A DNA stretch of 64,000 nt from positions 372,001 through 436,000 of the forward strand of contig CAJYTK010000013.1 of NCBI GenBank assembly GCA_913777615.1, written 5' to 3'. The translations under genes and the position numbers were made by a program. Source of the DNA: an uncultured Agrobacterium sp. GTDB taxonomy: Bacteria; Pseudomonadota; Alphaproteobacteria; Rhizobiales; Rhizobiaceae. The notes below the pieces were generated by a model, which was given only the letters and a program-made list of their open reading frames with translations, was not told the origin of the DNA and did not search any database. The first letter of the stretch is position 1. Each line of letters opens with the position of its first letter. Below are positions 27,847 to 37,202 of this stretch, piece by piece.

Positions 27847-28250
27847 CCACAATCAAGCATTTACCGGCGTACACTCCAGTTAGCATTCTAAGCACTGCTA
27901 TGGTTGCGGTTGCAATTCGGAGCGTACTGTCGGGATGGACATATGGTGCGTCTGCACGTTCATTACCGAGTAAGTCAGATATCTTACTTCCAGCGAGATA
28001 CACCTATTGCGTGTTTATGACGGTATTTTTACAATCCATGTTTTTGGGCTGTACATCGAATTCTGTCTACGTGTTGGGGATTCGCGATCAAAGTCCGACT
28101 TCCCTCCGAGCGCTTCTTCTTTCCCCGTGTCTGCCGCATGGCAGACTGCCCAACACCTGCCGAAAATAGTTTTGCGGCTGCGGCGAAGGAAAAATCCGCT
28201 ATGCCAGCCCTGTGCCGATTGATGTCGCCTCGCACACGAGGCAGCTTCGA
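27847..28250. other. Gene-free stretch after tRNA-Lys
   Basis: About 400 bases, locally AT-richer than its neighbours, without a frame I can support. No integrase, duplicate of the tRNA 3' end or other attachment-site sign was seen, so there is no evidence of an integrated element. Confidence 0.5.
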
Positions 28251-28281
28251 CAAAAAAGCCCAGTTGCTTTCGCAACAGGGC
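28251..28281 (-). terminator. Intrinsic terminator downstream of hom
   Basis: On the minus strand GCCC-T-GTTGC, loop GAAA, GCAAC-T-GGGC then six T: a canonical terminator with a stable tetraloop and one T-T mismatch. It lies 84 bases past the hom stop. Confidence 0.85.
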
Positions 28282-28365
28282 CATCTTGTCTTTTGAAATT
28301 GCATTCCGCCAATAGACATCGCTAAAGCGCGCGATGATCTGCGGAAATGGCCGCATGCGGGACGA

Positions 28366-29676
28366 TCAGGTGCGTTCGATGCGAATGACCTGCGGCTCGC
28401 TGACAAGATATTTCTCGCTCTTGATCGCTTTCACAGCCTTGCGGATCGCGTCTTCCATCGTCGCATGCGTCACGAGGATGATCGTCTGTGCTTTTTCTTC
28501 CGTTGGCACTTGCGAGCGTTGAACAATCGATTCCAGCGAGATGTTGTTCTCGGCCATACGCGTGGCGATAGAAGCGAAGACGCCCGCCTTATCCTTCACC
28601 GTCAAGCGAATGAAGTAGCCGCCCTCGTGGCTCTTCATCTTGGCGCGACGATAATCCGTCAGTGACTTGGCCGGACGGCCAAGCACCGGCACCTGCTGGG
28701 CGCCGGGTCGGCTCTTGGCGATATCCGCGACATCGCCGAGCACGGCGGATGCAGTGGCGTTGCCGCCGGCGCCTGGGCCGACCATAAGCAATTCACCGAG
28801 AATATCCGATTCCACCGCCACAGCATTGGTCACGCCATCGACCTGCGCGATGACGGAATCGAGTGGAACCATGGTCGGATGGACGCGCTGTTCGATGCCG
28901 GACTCGGTCAGTTGTGCGACGCCGAGAAGCTTGATGCGATAACCGAGATCGGCAGCAGCCTGAATATCCTCAATCGAGATATTGGTGATGCCTTCGAGAT
29001 AGATATCGTCGGCTGCAATCTTGGAGCCGAAAGCAAGCGTCGTCAAAATCGCAAGCTTATGAGCGGTGTCGTTGCCCTCGATATCGAAAGCAGGATCGGC
29101 CTCCGCATAGCCTAGACGCTGTGCTTCCTTGAGGCAGGCCTCGAAGGACAGGCCCTCCTTCTCCATCTTCGTCAAGATGTAATTGCACGTGCCGTTCATG
29201 ATGCCGTAGATGCGCGACACGTGGTTGCCGGTCAGCGATTCACGCAGCGCCTTGATGATCGGAATGCCCCCAGCAACAGCTGCTTCGAAGTTGAGCAAAG
29301 CGCCCTTTTCTTCTGCAAGCTTTGCCAGCTCCACACCGTGCTTTGCCAGCAGAGCCTTATTGGCTGTCACCACGTGGAGGCCACGAGACAGAGCTGCACG
29401 TACGGCATCTTCCGCAGCACCGGACGCGCCGCCAACGAGTTCGACGAAAACGTCGATATCAGCCTTCTCTGCTAGTTCTTCCGGCGTGTCGAACCAGGTA
29501 ATACCCGACAGATCAATACCGCGATCGCGCGAACGGTCACGCGCGGAAACGGCAATAATCTCAATTGCGCGTCCGCAGGTAATCGCAAGTTCGTTGCTTC
29601 TCTGCTGGAGGATGCGCACGAGCGAAGAGCCGACAGTGCCGAGTCCCGCTATGCCGATTCTCAATGAATCTGCCAT
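28366..29676 (-). CDS. hom: Homoserine dehydrogenase
   Basis: A 436-residue enzyme. The Rossmann motif GIAGLGTVGSSLV is at the N-terminus, the catalytic domain (about 130-320) includes GIMNGTCNYILTKM, and a C-terminal ACT domain (about 350-435) probably binds threonine for feedback control. It reduces aspartate semialdehyde to homoserine for threonine and methionine. It follows the AlaC-like gene by 65 bases on the same strand and has its own terminator. Confidence 0.97.
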   Translation of the reverse strand: MADSLRIGIAGLGTVGSSLVRILQQRSNELAITCGRAIEIIAVSARDRSRDRGIDLSGITWFDTPEELAEKADIDVFVELVGGASGAAEDAVRAALSRGLHVVTANKALLAKHGVELAKLAEEKGALLNFEAAVAGGIPIIKALRESLTGNHVSRIYGIMNGTCNYILTKMEKEGLSFEACLKEAQRLGYAEADPAFDIEGNDTAHKLAILTTLAFGSKIAADDIYLEGITNISIEDIQAAADLGYRIKLLGVAQLTESGIEQRVHPTMVPLDSVIAQVDGVTNAVAVESDILGELLMVGPGAGGNATASAVLGDVADIAKSRPGAQQVPVLGRPAKSLTDYRRAKMKSHEGGYFIRLTVKDKAGVFASIATRMAENNISLESIVQRSQVPTEEKAQTIILVTHATMEDAIRKAVKAIKSEKYLVSEPQVIRIERT

Positions 29677-29741
29677 GGGTATTTTCCTGATTTGCTTTAA
29701 TGAAAGAGGAGGCCGGAACCGGCCACCTTGGCGGGTTGCCC

Positions 29742-30962
29742 TTATCTATGGGCGTTAAGCGAGACGACGTTGTGCAACGTATCGTCCGCGGTCGACAGGA
29801 AACGCTTCAAATTGCGCGCGGCCTGACGAATTCTGTGCTCGTTCTCCACAAGCGCAAGGCGAACGTAGTCGTCACCCATTTCACCAAAGCCAACACCCGG
29901 AGCAACGGCAATGTCAGCCTTCTCGATCAAGAGCTTGGAAAACTCAAGCGAGCCGAGGTCGCGGAATTTTTCCGGAATTTTTGCCCAGGCGAACATCGTG
30001 GCAGCCGGAGGCGGAACCTCGAAGCCCGCCTTGCCGAATGTATCAACCATCACGTCGCGACGGCGGCGATAGACGTTACGCACTTCCGCGATATCGGAGC
30101 CATCCCCGTTCAGCGCGTGCGTGGCCGCCACCTGGATTGGCGTGAATGCGCCGTAATCAAGATACGACTTTACACGTGTCAGTGCAGCGATCAGCCGTTC
30201 GTTGCCGACGGCAAAGCCCATGCGCCAGCCAGGCATGGAAAAAGTCTTCGACATGGAGGTAAACTCCACCGAAACATCCATAGCGCCTGGAACTTCCAGG
30301 ACCGATGGTGGCGGGTTCTTCTCGTCGAAATAGATTTCCGAATAGGCCAGGTCGGACAACACGATCAGATCATGCTTCTTTGCAAAAGCGATGACGTCCT
30401 TATAGAAATCGAGAGAGGCCACATGTGCCGTCGGGTTGGACGGGTAGTTGATGATGAGTGCCAGCGGCTTCGGGATCGAATGGCGCACAGCGCGCTCAAG
30501 TGGTCCGAAAAAAGTTTCATCCGGCTCGACGTTCATCGAACGAATGACGCCACCCGCCATCAGGAAGCCGAAAGCGTGGATTGGATAGGTCGGGTTCGGA
30601 CACAGGATCACGTCGCCTGGCGCGGTGATGGCCTGTGCCATGTTGGCAAAGCCTTCCTTTGAACCGAGCGTTGCGACGACTTGCGTATCCGGGTTCAGCT
30701 TCACACCGAAGCGGCGAGCATAATAAGCGGCCTGGGCGCGGCGAAGGCCCGGAATACCCTTGGAGGACGAGTAACGATGGGTGCGTGGATCCTGGACGAC
30801 TTCACAGAGCTTGTCGACGATCGCCTTCGGCGTCGGCAGATCCGGGTTGCCCATGCCAAGGTCGATAATATCCGCGCCACCCGCTCGCGCGCTCGCTTTC
30901 AAACGGTTGACCTGTTCGAAAACGTATTGCGGCAGACGCTTGACCTTGTGAAACTCTTCCAT
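29742..30962 (-). CDS. Class I/II aminotransferase, AlaC-like
   Basis: A 406-residue PLP enzyme with fold type I motifs: IDLGMGNPDLPTP near the N-terminus, NYPSNPTAHVA, DLAYSEIYFD and the PLP lysine in SMSKTFSMPGWR. It resembles rhizobial AlaC (glutamate-pyruvate transaminase) and LL-diaminopimelate aminotransferases. I chose the ATG at 30962 because AGGAAAG sits at ideal distance before it; much longer in-frame starts lack support. It is upstream of hom on the same strand. Confidence 0.88.
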   Translation of the reverse strand: MEEFHKVKRLPQYVFEQVNRLKASARAGGADIIDLGMGNPDLPTPKAIVDKLCEVVQDPRTHRYSSSKGIPGLRRAQAAYYARRFGVKLNPDTQVVATLGSKEGFANMAQAITAPGDVILCPNPTYPIHAFGFLMAGGVIRSMNVEPDETFFGPLERAVRHSIPKPLALIINYPSNPTAHVASLDFYKDVIAFAKKHDLIVLSDLAYSEIYFDEKNPPPSVLEVPGAMDVSVEFTSMSKTFSMPGWRMGFAVGNERLIAALTRVKSYLDYGAFTPIQVAATHALNGDGSDIAEVRNVYRRRRDVMVDTFGKAGFEVPPPAATMFAWAKIPEKFRDLGSLEFSKLLIEKADIAVAPGVGFGEMGDDYVRLALVENEHRIRQAARNLKRFLSTADDTLHNVVSLNAHR

Positions 30963-31238
30963 CTCTTTCCTCATGGAAATGGACCGGATTGTCCGGTCCA
31001 CACTAGCGTTCGTTTTTTGGTTTGAAACATAAGCCGACACGAACAAATCGGACCTGTGCTGTTCATTGTAGCGCAAGCGGTGGAAAACACGAATTGGTTT
31101 TCCCGATACGCCACGCCTGTACTGGCGTTTCGCCGGAACGAGTGTCGTGAAACCTGTTTGTTCCGGTCGTGCCTGCATAACGCCAGATTCTCGTAAAATG
31201 CAAGGCAAAGCCGCCGCGCTAACGGCGGCCCAACTCAA

Positions 31239-32198
31239 TCAGCCGCGTTCACCACGCACAATTGCGGAGCGGATGACAGAAAGCACACGATCCGCCTCGA
31301 TCCTGGTGCAGATCTTCTGGCTTGGATGGCCATCCCAATTTCCCGGTGGGAAGGTAACACCGTCCGGCTTCTGAATTGTCTGGCCGTCGGCAAGACCGCC
31401 GCAAACGACCCGGATCGCGCCGCTGCGCGTTTCGAAAAGTTCAGGGTTCGTCAAATAAACGCAGGCGCAAGAATCATGGACGACCATGCCGTCGCCCGTG
31501 CGCATATTGTAAAAGCTGATGTAAAACTGCGAGAGATCAGACAGAAGCTGAACGGCCGCCCCATTTTCCTTGACCATGTCCGCCAGAAAACCGGACGTCA
31601 TGACCGTTCTCGTGGTGACATCCAGGCCGATGACGGTAACCGGCCACGGTGCGGTGAAAACGAGATCGGCCGCTTCGGGATCGCCGTGGATATTCGCCTC
31701 CGCTGCAGGGCTGACATTGCCGTTGATATCGAAGGCCCCACCCATGATGATGACCTCCTTCACCAGAGCCGCGAAATCGGGATCGGTTTTCAGAGCGAGC
31801 GCCAAATTGGTCATGCGACCAACGGCAATCAACGTCACTTCGCCGGGATTGGCCTTAACGGTATCGATGATGAAATGGTGGGCTGCACGCGGATCGAGCG
31901 GCACATCAACCGTTTCCGGGACGCCAATGTTCCCCAGCCCGTCATCGCCATGAATGAAGGTGGGGAAATGGCCCTCGGCACGCGATGGATCGAATGTCTT
32001 GCCAGCGCCTTTCGCAACCGGCGCATCGATCATCCATTGCTGCTTGAGGAACTGCGCATTGCGGGTGGTGATCTCGATCGGCGCGTTTCCAAAAACGGTC
32101 GTGACCCCGATGAGATCGATGTCAGGGTGGCGGTGCAGAAAAAGCAGCGCCATTGCATCATCAATACCCGGATCCGTGTCGAAAATTACTTTCTGCAT
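31239..32198 (-). CDS. Inosine/uridine-type nucleoside hydrolase
   Basis: A 319-residue protein with the N-terminal calcium-binding signature FDTDPGIDDAMALL and further motifs GDDGLGN and VHDSCACVYL. These enzymes split purine or pyrimidine nucleosides to ribose and free base. The ATG at 32198 follows GAGGGAC; a longer in-frame extension upstream does not look like protein of this family. It may serve salvage of nucleosides, perhaps those brought in by the BMP-type transporter 8 kb away. Confidence 0.92.
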   Translation of the reverse strand: MQKVIFDTDPGIDDAMALLFLHRHPDIDLIGVTTVFGNAPIEITTRNAQFLKQQWMIDAPVAKGAGKTFDPSRAEGHFPTFIHGDDGLGNIGVPETVDVPLDPRAAHHFIIDTVKANPGEVTLIAVGRMTNLALALKTDPDFAALVKEVIIMGGAFDINGNVSPAAEANIHGDPEAADLVFTAPWPVTVIGLDVTTRTVMTSGFLADMVKENGAAVQLLSDLSQFYISFYNMRTGDGMVVHDSCACVYLTNPELFETRSGAIRVVCGGLADGQTIQKPDGVTFPPGNWDGHPSQKICTRIEADRVLSVIRSAIVRGERG

Positions 32199-32373
32199 AT
32201 GTCCCTCATTTAAATTCGGCGGTCTGCTTTGCAGTTGCGTTCGGCGCACAATAACCTCCTGTGCGCACTGCGCAATCTTTTCCGTCCGTCCATTAACGTG
32301 ACCTGCAAAAGCGGTTGCGGGACAGGGCATTCGGTGCCACAAGCGGCCAGCAAAACATACCGGATGCCTCCCC

Positions 32374-33177
32374 GTGCAAGACGTCGCCCTCCAGCTTTTC
32401 ATTATTTTGTTCTTTGTCGCCGTCTTCGCTGGCTTCGTCGATTCGATTGCCGGAGGCGGAGGATTGATCGTGCTGCCGGCGATGCTGATCATGGGTATAC
32501 CGCCGCTGGAGGCGCTTGGAACCAACAAGCTACAGGCGCAATTCGGATCGGCATCTGCGACCATCGCCTACGCCCGGAAAGGCCACGTCGATCTCAAGAC
32601 ACAATTCCCGATGGCGCTGATGGCCTTGGTCGGCGGCATGGCCGGTGCCTTTACGGCGTCATTCGTTCCGGCGGATGTTCTCAGAGCGATCATGCCGTTC
32701 CTGCTCGTGGCCATTGCGGTCTACTTCGCATTCAAACCGAATTTGAGCGATATTGACAGCGAACGCCGTATCACGCCGTTTCTCTTCGGTTTGACGGTGG
32801 TCCCTCTGATCGGATTCTACGATGGTGTTTTCGGTCCGGGAGCCGGTTCATTTTATATGCTGGCATTTGTCGGGCTTGCTGGCTTCGGCATGCTGAAGGC
32901 GACAGCTCATACGAAACTCTTGAACTTCGGCTCGAATTTCGGCGGTTTTCTGGTGTTCACCTTGAATGGCGCGATCCTGTGGAAGTTAGGCCTAGTCATG
33001 GGCTTTGGGCAGTTTCTAGGTGCTCAGATCGGCTCCAGACTGGCCATGAAGAATGGAGCGAAAATCATCCGCCCGCTTCTCGTAATCTCGTGCCTCGCCA
33101 TGGCTGCGCGTCTTATCCTGGATACGAACGCGCCCTATTCTCTTGGATGGATCATCGGCAAATTCAGCGGATCGTAA
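32374..33177 (+). CDS. TSUP family (TauE/SafE) transporter
   Basis: A 267-residue membrane protein with about eight helices. The signature FVDSIAGGGGLIVLPAML at the N-terminus and its weaker repeat GFYDGVFGPGAGSF in the second half are diagnostic. The family exports sulfite, sulfonates or related organic anions; substrate unknown. The start is a GTG. It is divergent from the nucleoside hydrolase gene and convergent with the PAS gene 20 bases downstream. Confidence 0.92.
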   Translation: MQDVALQLFIILFFVAVFAGFVDSIAGGGGLIVLPAMLIMGIPPLEALGTNKLQAQFGSASATIAYARKGHVDLKTQFPMALMALVGGMAGAFTASFVPADVLRAIMPFLLVAIAVYFAFKPNLSDIDSERRITPFLFGLTVVPLIGFYDGVFGPGAGSFYMLAFVGLAGFGMLKATAHTKLLNFGSNFGGFLVFTLNGAILWKLGLVMGFGQFLGAQIGSRLAMKNGAKIIRPLLVISCLAMAARLILDTNAPYSLGWIIGKFSGS

Positions 33178-33197
33178 TCTTTCGCTCACGAAAGATT

Positions 33198-33935
33198 TCA
33201 GGAGACTGAACCGCTCTCCAGCTCCGCCATCTCATCTACATTCTTCAACACAGCGACAGCTGCCATGATACGGCCGTCGGAGGCTCGCAAAGGCGTTATA
33301 CGACAACGCGTCGCAAACCGCCCATCGCTTCTTATCGTGTGGTGAATGTAATCGATCTTCTCGCCCGCGAAGCACCTATCCAACGCGGGCTTGGCCTGAC
33401 CATGAAATCCGTCGTCACCGATGAGATCCGCGAGATGACAACCGATGATCGATAGGCGGCTGGTCTTAAAGAAATTTGCATTTGCCTGATTGGAATACAG
33501 ATAGCGATAGTCAGTCGTAAGGACGACAACACGATCGTCCAGGCTATCCAGAACGACCTCGCTGAAAAGCGGTTGATCGTATGAGACCGGCTTAGCGGGC
33601 TTGCCGCGCCCCGCTAATAGCTCCGCAAAATCTACTTGGGAAAACGTCGGTCGATCCAGAAAATACTGATCTATCAGCGCAGACATCATCATGCTTTTAC
33701 GCACAACCGAAAGCCTGTCATCGGATCCATCTCTAATCAGGGTACACAGGAATTGGAATTGCTGATGCAACTCCTCCCGCGTCAGAGCGGTAAAGGAGAG
33801 AATGTCGGCGATGATGACCTGCAGCTCACGATCAAACATTGTGACAAGATCGTCTTCACCTTGACTAACTGCCTGCCTCAACTGAAGATTTTTGATTGCG
33901 AAAGCCTGGAAAAACTCCTTAAGCTGTACGTCCAT
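33198..33935 (-). CDS. PAS-domain protein without output domain (paralogue A)
   Basis: A 245-residue soluble protein. Residues 1-100 are helical and residues 125-240 form a PAS domain (LDSLDDRVVVLTTDYRYLYS, then a FxGHxLADLIG-like segment). There is no kinase, GGDEF, EAL or HTH domain. It is clearly paralogous to the neighbouring PAS protein along its whole length. It may be a signalling adaptor or a ligand-binding partner of a kinase encoded elsewhere. ATG at 33935 chosen over the TTG just before it. Confidence 0.75.
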   Translation of the reverse strand: MDVQLKEFFQAFAIKNLQLRQAVSQGEDDLVTMFDRELQVIIADILSFTALTREELHQQFQFLCTLIRDGSDDRLSVVRKSMMMSALIDQYFLDRPTFSQVDFAELLAGRGKPAKPVSYDQPLFSEVVLDSLDDRVVVLTTDYRYLYSNQANANFFKTSRLSIIGCHLADLIGDDGFHGQAKPALDRCFAGEKIDYIHHTIRSDGRFATRCRITPLRASDGRIMAAVAVLKNVDEMAELESGSVS

Positions 33936-34109
33936 CAAGTTTTTTCCCCGCAGCCCGAAGACCCGTCAAACTGCATTCCTTATTGACGATAGTTTTTTCG
34001 AGCACAGAACTACTGCACCGATCACGACAGTCAATATATCATTTCTAATAGCCTACTGATTGGGGAGTATCTTCAAATAGAAGCCGCCCATTTCACTTGC
34101 GTCGACAGA

Positions 34110-34802
34110 TCAAGCAACATCCCTACTGCGGCGATCTTCCAATTCTTTGACCACAACGATGGCCCCCACAAGCTTGTAAGACGGCGAATAGCAAGGAGAC
34201 ATCTCGAAAGACTTGACCACGGTGTGACCAAGTTCGTCTTCCGCATAGGTATATTTCTCGGCCTCACCTTTGAAACAGGCGTCCAGTTTGTGACGGAAGA
34301 TCTGCTGAAAACGGTGGATACCGACGAGCTCTGCAATGTGCTTGCCGATGATATCGCTGCGATCTGACTGTAGCGAGGCGGCATTGGCCGAGTTGGTGTA
34401 GTTGATCCGGTAACCCGGCGACACAACAACGACGCGATCGTCCAAATCATCCAACCGGTCTTCATCCAGAATGACGTAGGGGCTCCAGGGCGCATCCTCT
34501 TCAGTGCCGGTGCCCCCGTCGCGCGGCAGGCCAGCGCCGATATAGCGATCCACCAGTCGTCTTAAAACCTCCGAATTGCGCTGAACGCAGCCGATGTCTT
34601 CGGCTTCTTCATTGAGAAGGTCGATCGCGAAGCGGAACTGTTCGAGAATTTCAGACGAAGAAGCGTTCTTGCGTCCGATAATGCTATCGAGCAGCTTTTC
34701 GAGCTCCTTGTCGAGCGCGGCAACTTTCGGCGCATCATTGCGGATGACTGCGCTTTTCAGTTCATTGTAACGCTGCCAGAACGATTCTATCAATCTTTTC
34801 AA
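34110..34802 (-). CDS. PAS-domain protein without output domain (paralogue B)
   Basis: A 230-residue protein with the same architecture as the downstream paralogue: helical N-terminal part (LDKELEKLLDSIIGRK, EILEQFRFAIDLL) and a PAS domain from about residue 115 (LDDLDDRVVVVSPGYRINY). No output domain is present. The start codon is TTG, preceded by GGGAG. A strong inverted repeat lies 45 bases upstream. The two genes are separated by 174 AT-rich bases. Confidence 0.75.
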   Translation of the reverse strand: MKRLIESFWQRYNELKSAVIRNDAPKVAALDKELEKLLDSIIGRKNASSSEILEQFRFAIDLLNEEAEDIGCVQRNSEVLRRLVDRYIGAGLPRDGGTGTEEDAPWSPYVILDEDRLDDLDDRVVVVSPGYRINYTNSANAASLQSDRSDIIGKHIAELVGIHRFQQIFRHKLDACFKGEAEKYTYAEDELGHTVVKSFEMSPCYSPSYKLVGAIVVVKELEDRRSRDVA

Positions 34803-34846
34803 CTCAACACTCCCGAGACGAAGGCACTTCCTGTCCCCAATCTTCT

Positions 34847-34883
34847 CCGGGCTTATCGTGATGAAACTTCATCACGTGCCCGG
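34847..34883. repeat. Nested inverted repeat upstream of PAS paralogue B
   Basis: Inner arms CGTGATGAA and TTCATCACG (nine bases, two-base spacer) are enclosed by outer arms CCGGGC and GCCCGG. The whole could fold as a long hairpin in the 5' leader of the PAS gene or act as a protein-binding palindrome. No T-run follows on either strand, so it is not an intrinsic terminator. Confidence 0.7.
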
Positions 34884-35099
34884 AAAACAGGGCGTTTGTG
34901 GGTACAAGATCGTCACGCCAATATATTCATAATTATCACAATCCGAGCTGTTTCTACAAATGCCAGAAATAGTAAGGAAGAATAAGCATATCACTTCGAG
35001 CAGCAGCTAATGCCTCACTATTTTGTGCCTACCACGTTACCCCATTTTTATTGAAGAAGTAGTTTACTGCAAATAGCAACGACGTGCGATCGGCTGCAC

Positions 35100-36029
35100 T
35101 TAAACATGGTCCTTGATGTGCCAACGGTCATGGTACCACAACCACTGACCCGGATATTCACGAACCCAGCTTTCAACTTTGTCATTCAGCAATTGTGCCG
35201 TCTTTTGAATGTCGACGCTGCCCTTATCATTCAATGGTATCTCGACTTTCGGCTCGATCTCGAGACGATACCGATTGTCCGGAAGGCGGATGCAACGCGC
35301 AGGATAGACATCGCAGCCGAACTGCCGCACCAGCTTGGCAAGCAGCGGATTGGTCTGCACGTTGTGTCCAAAGAACTGAGTCACAAGGCCTTTGCGGAAC
35401 TTCTGATCCACCAAGACGCCAACACCTGCGCCCCTTTCCAGCTGGCGCGCCAGTGCGAAAGACGAGCCCGCATGCGACGGCACGAGCTTGCCCATTCGTT
35501 CTTTGCGGAAATTATAAATCTTCTCCGCCACGTAGGGATTGTTCGGCGGGCGAAAAAGAACGGTCACATCAAGCCCGAAGGCCGATCCGGCGACCGGCAG
35601 CAACTCAAAATTTCCGGTATGGGCGGTGAAGACGATAAAAGGACGCGGATTATCACGCAGCTCAAGGAAGGTATCGATGCCGACGACTTCGATGCGACCG
35701 GGTTTTGTTTGCTGCGGATCAAAATCGAAGAGGCGGTCGAGGAAAACATATTCGGCGGCAAGACGCCCCATGTTTCCCCAGCTGTCCAATGCGATCTCCA
35801 GGCACTCCGCTTCAGACTTTTCAGGATAGGCGCGAGCCAGATTGAAGAGCATCAACTTGTGACGCGGCGTCTTCGGGCCGATCTTGCGTGCAAGTCTATC
35901 CGCAAAGCGGATGGCCGGATCTGCAGGCAGCAGTTTCAGCAAGCTCAGAAAACCGAACGCAATCGTCGCGTTGAACCACTGGCGGAAATTTTCAAGCGCG
36001 AGAACAATGCGCGTCACAAGAAGCTTCAC
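35100..36029 (-). CDS. lpxXL: Lipid A acyltransferase LpxXL (27-hydroxyoctacosanoate transfer)
   Basis: A 309-residue LpxL/HtrB-family acyltransferase with an N-terminal membrane anchor and the catalytic H-x4-E motif in TAHTGNFELLP. In rhizobia LpxXL moves the C28 27-hydroxy acid from AcpXL to lipid A. It is the last gene of the acpXL cluster, three bases after the dehydrogenase gene, and starts with GTG. The location makes LpxXL more likely than a general lauroyl transferase. Confidence 0.92.
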   Translation of the reverse strand: MKLLVTRIVLALENFRQWFNATIAFGFLSLLKLLPADPAIRFADRLARKIGPKTPRHKLMLFNLARAYPEKSEAECLEIALDSWGNMGRLAAEYVFLDRLFDFDPQQTKPGRIEVVGIDTFLELRDNPRPFIVFTAHTGNFELLPVAGSAFGLDVTVLFRPPNNPYVAEKIYNFRKERMGKLVPSHAGSSFALARQLERGAGVGVLVDQKFRKGLVTQFFGHNVQTNPLLAKLVRQFGCDVYPARCIRLPDNRYRLEIEPKVEIPLNDKGSVDIQKTAQLLNDKVESWVREYPGQWLWYHDRWHIKDHV

Positions 36030-36032
36030 TGA

Positions 36033-37061
36033 TCAATCCATCCGCAGAACGATCTTACCGAAAACCTGACGGGTCTCCATACGCTCCAGAGCTTTGTCGA
36101 TATCGTCAAAGGTAACTTCTGTATCGATGACCGGATGGACAAGGCCACGCGCCATTTTCTGCATGGCGTCGGCCATGTTCTGCATACGGCAACCGAAAGA
36201 GCCGAGCAGCTTCAACTGCTGCTGGAACAGCATCATCAGATTGATTTCGGTGGAAACGCCCGAGGTCGAGCCACAGGTCACGAGACGGCCGCCGCGCTTC
36301 AACGAGAACATCGACCCTGCCCAGGTATCCTTGCCGACATGCTCGAAGACGACATCGACACCCTTCTTCTTGGTCAGTTTGCGGACGACACCCTCGAAGC
36401 GATCAACGCGGTAGTTGATGACGTGATCTGCACCGAGTGCCTTGGCACGCTCGATCTTGTCATCCGAACCGACCGTGGTGATGACGGTACAACCCATCTT
36501 TTTCGCCAGCTGAATGGCGGCAGTGCCGATACCGGAACCTCCCGCATGAACAAGGATCGTCTCGCCGGGCTGAAGCTTGGCGTTGTCGAACAACATGTGC
36601 TCCACCGTGCCGAAAGTCACGGGAGCAAGTGCTGCCGCAACAGCATCGACGCCGGGTGGTGCAAGCACCAGCTGGCGCGCCGGAATGTTGATTTTCTCCT
36701 GTGCAAAGCCATCAAGGTGAAAACCATGAACGCCGCCGACATTTTCGCAAAGATTGTCACGGCCGGCGACGCAGTGATGGCAGCGACCACAGATGCGTGC
36801 GCCGTAGATGGACACGAGCTGCCCAGGAAGAACATTGGATACACCCGGGCCGATTGCTTCCACCACGCCGGAAGCTTCTGCTCCGATGGTCAGCGGCATC
36901 TTACGCTTCGCAAAGGCCATGCCGCGCCAGCCCCAAACATCGATATGGTTCAGCGCAACCGCCTTGACGCGAAGCGTGACTTCCCCCGGTGCCGGCGCTT
37001 CTGGCTCTGGCAGATCCACCTTCTCAAGCTTACGGTCGTCGACGAGTTGAAGAGCGCGCAT
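36033..37061 (-). CDS. Zinc-binding dehydrogenase of the acpXL cluster
   Basis: A 342-residue medium-chain dehydrogenase. It has the structural zinc cysteines CGRCHHCVAGRDNLC, the dinucleotide fold HAGGSGIGTAAIQLA and the catalytic N-terminal domain. In rhizobial acpXL clusters this gene (often called adh) is constant and is thought to take part in very-long-chain fatty acid synthesis, for example as an enoyl reductase. That step assignment is inferred from context. Confidence 0.87.
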   Translation of the reverse strand: MRALQLVDDRKLEKVDLPEPEAPAPGEVTLRVKAVALNHIDVWGWRGMAFAKRKMPLTIGAEASGVVEAIGPGVSNVLPGQLVSIYGARICGRCHHCVAGRDNLCENVGGVHGFHLDGFAQEKINIPARQLVLAPPGVDAVAAALAPVTFGTVEHMLFDNAKLQPGETILVHAGGSGIGTAAIQLAKKMGCTVITTVGSDDKIERAKALGADHVINYRVDRFEGVVRKLTKKKGVDVVFEHVGKDTWAGSMFSLKRGGRLVTCGSTSGVSTEINLMMLFQQQLKLLGSFGCRMQNMADAMQKMARGLVHPVIDTEVTFDDIDKALERMETRQVFGKIVLRMD

Positions 37062-37202
37062 TATAAAAGTCCTCCGCCCGAGGGCGTTACATCGTTTGTC
37101 GATTGAGAGTGCCGTGCCTTACCGGATGAACACGCACAGGCCACTCCCATCCATTTCGCACAGACATTGTCCAAAGTCGGACACATACAGAGGGGGAACC
37201 GA

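Noticed and set aside
27900-28222. Open frames in the stretch after tRNA-Lys
   Set aside because: They lack ribosome-binding sites and recognisable features.
27771-28250. tRNA-Lys as integration site of a mobile element, given the gene-poor stretch after it
   Set aside because: No integrase, no repeat of the tRNA 3' end and no foreign genes within reach.
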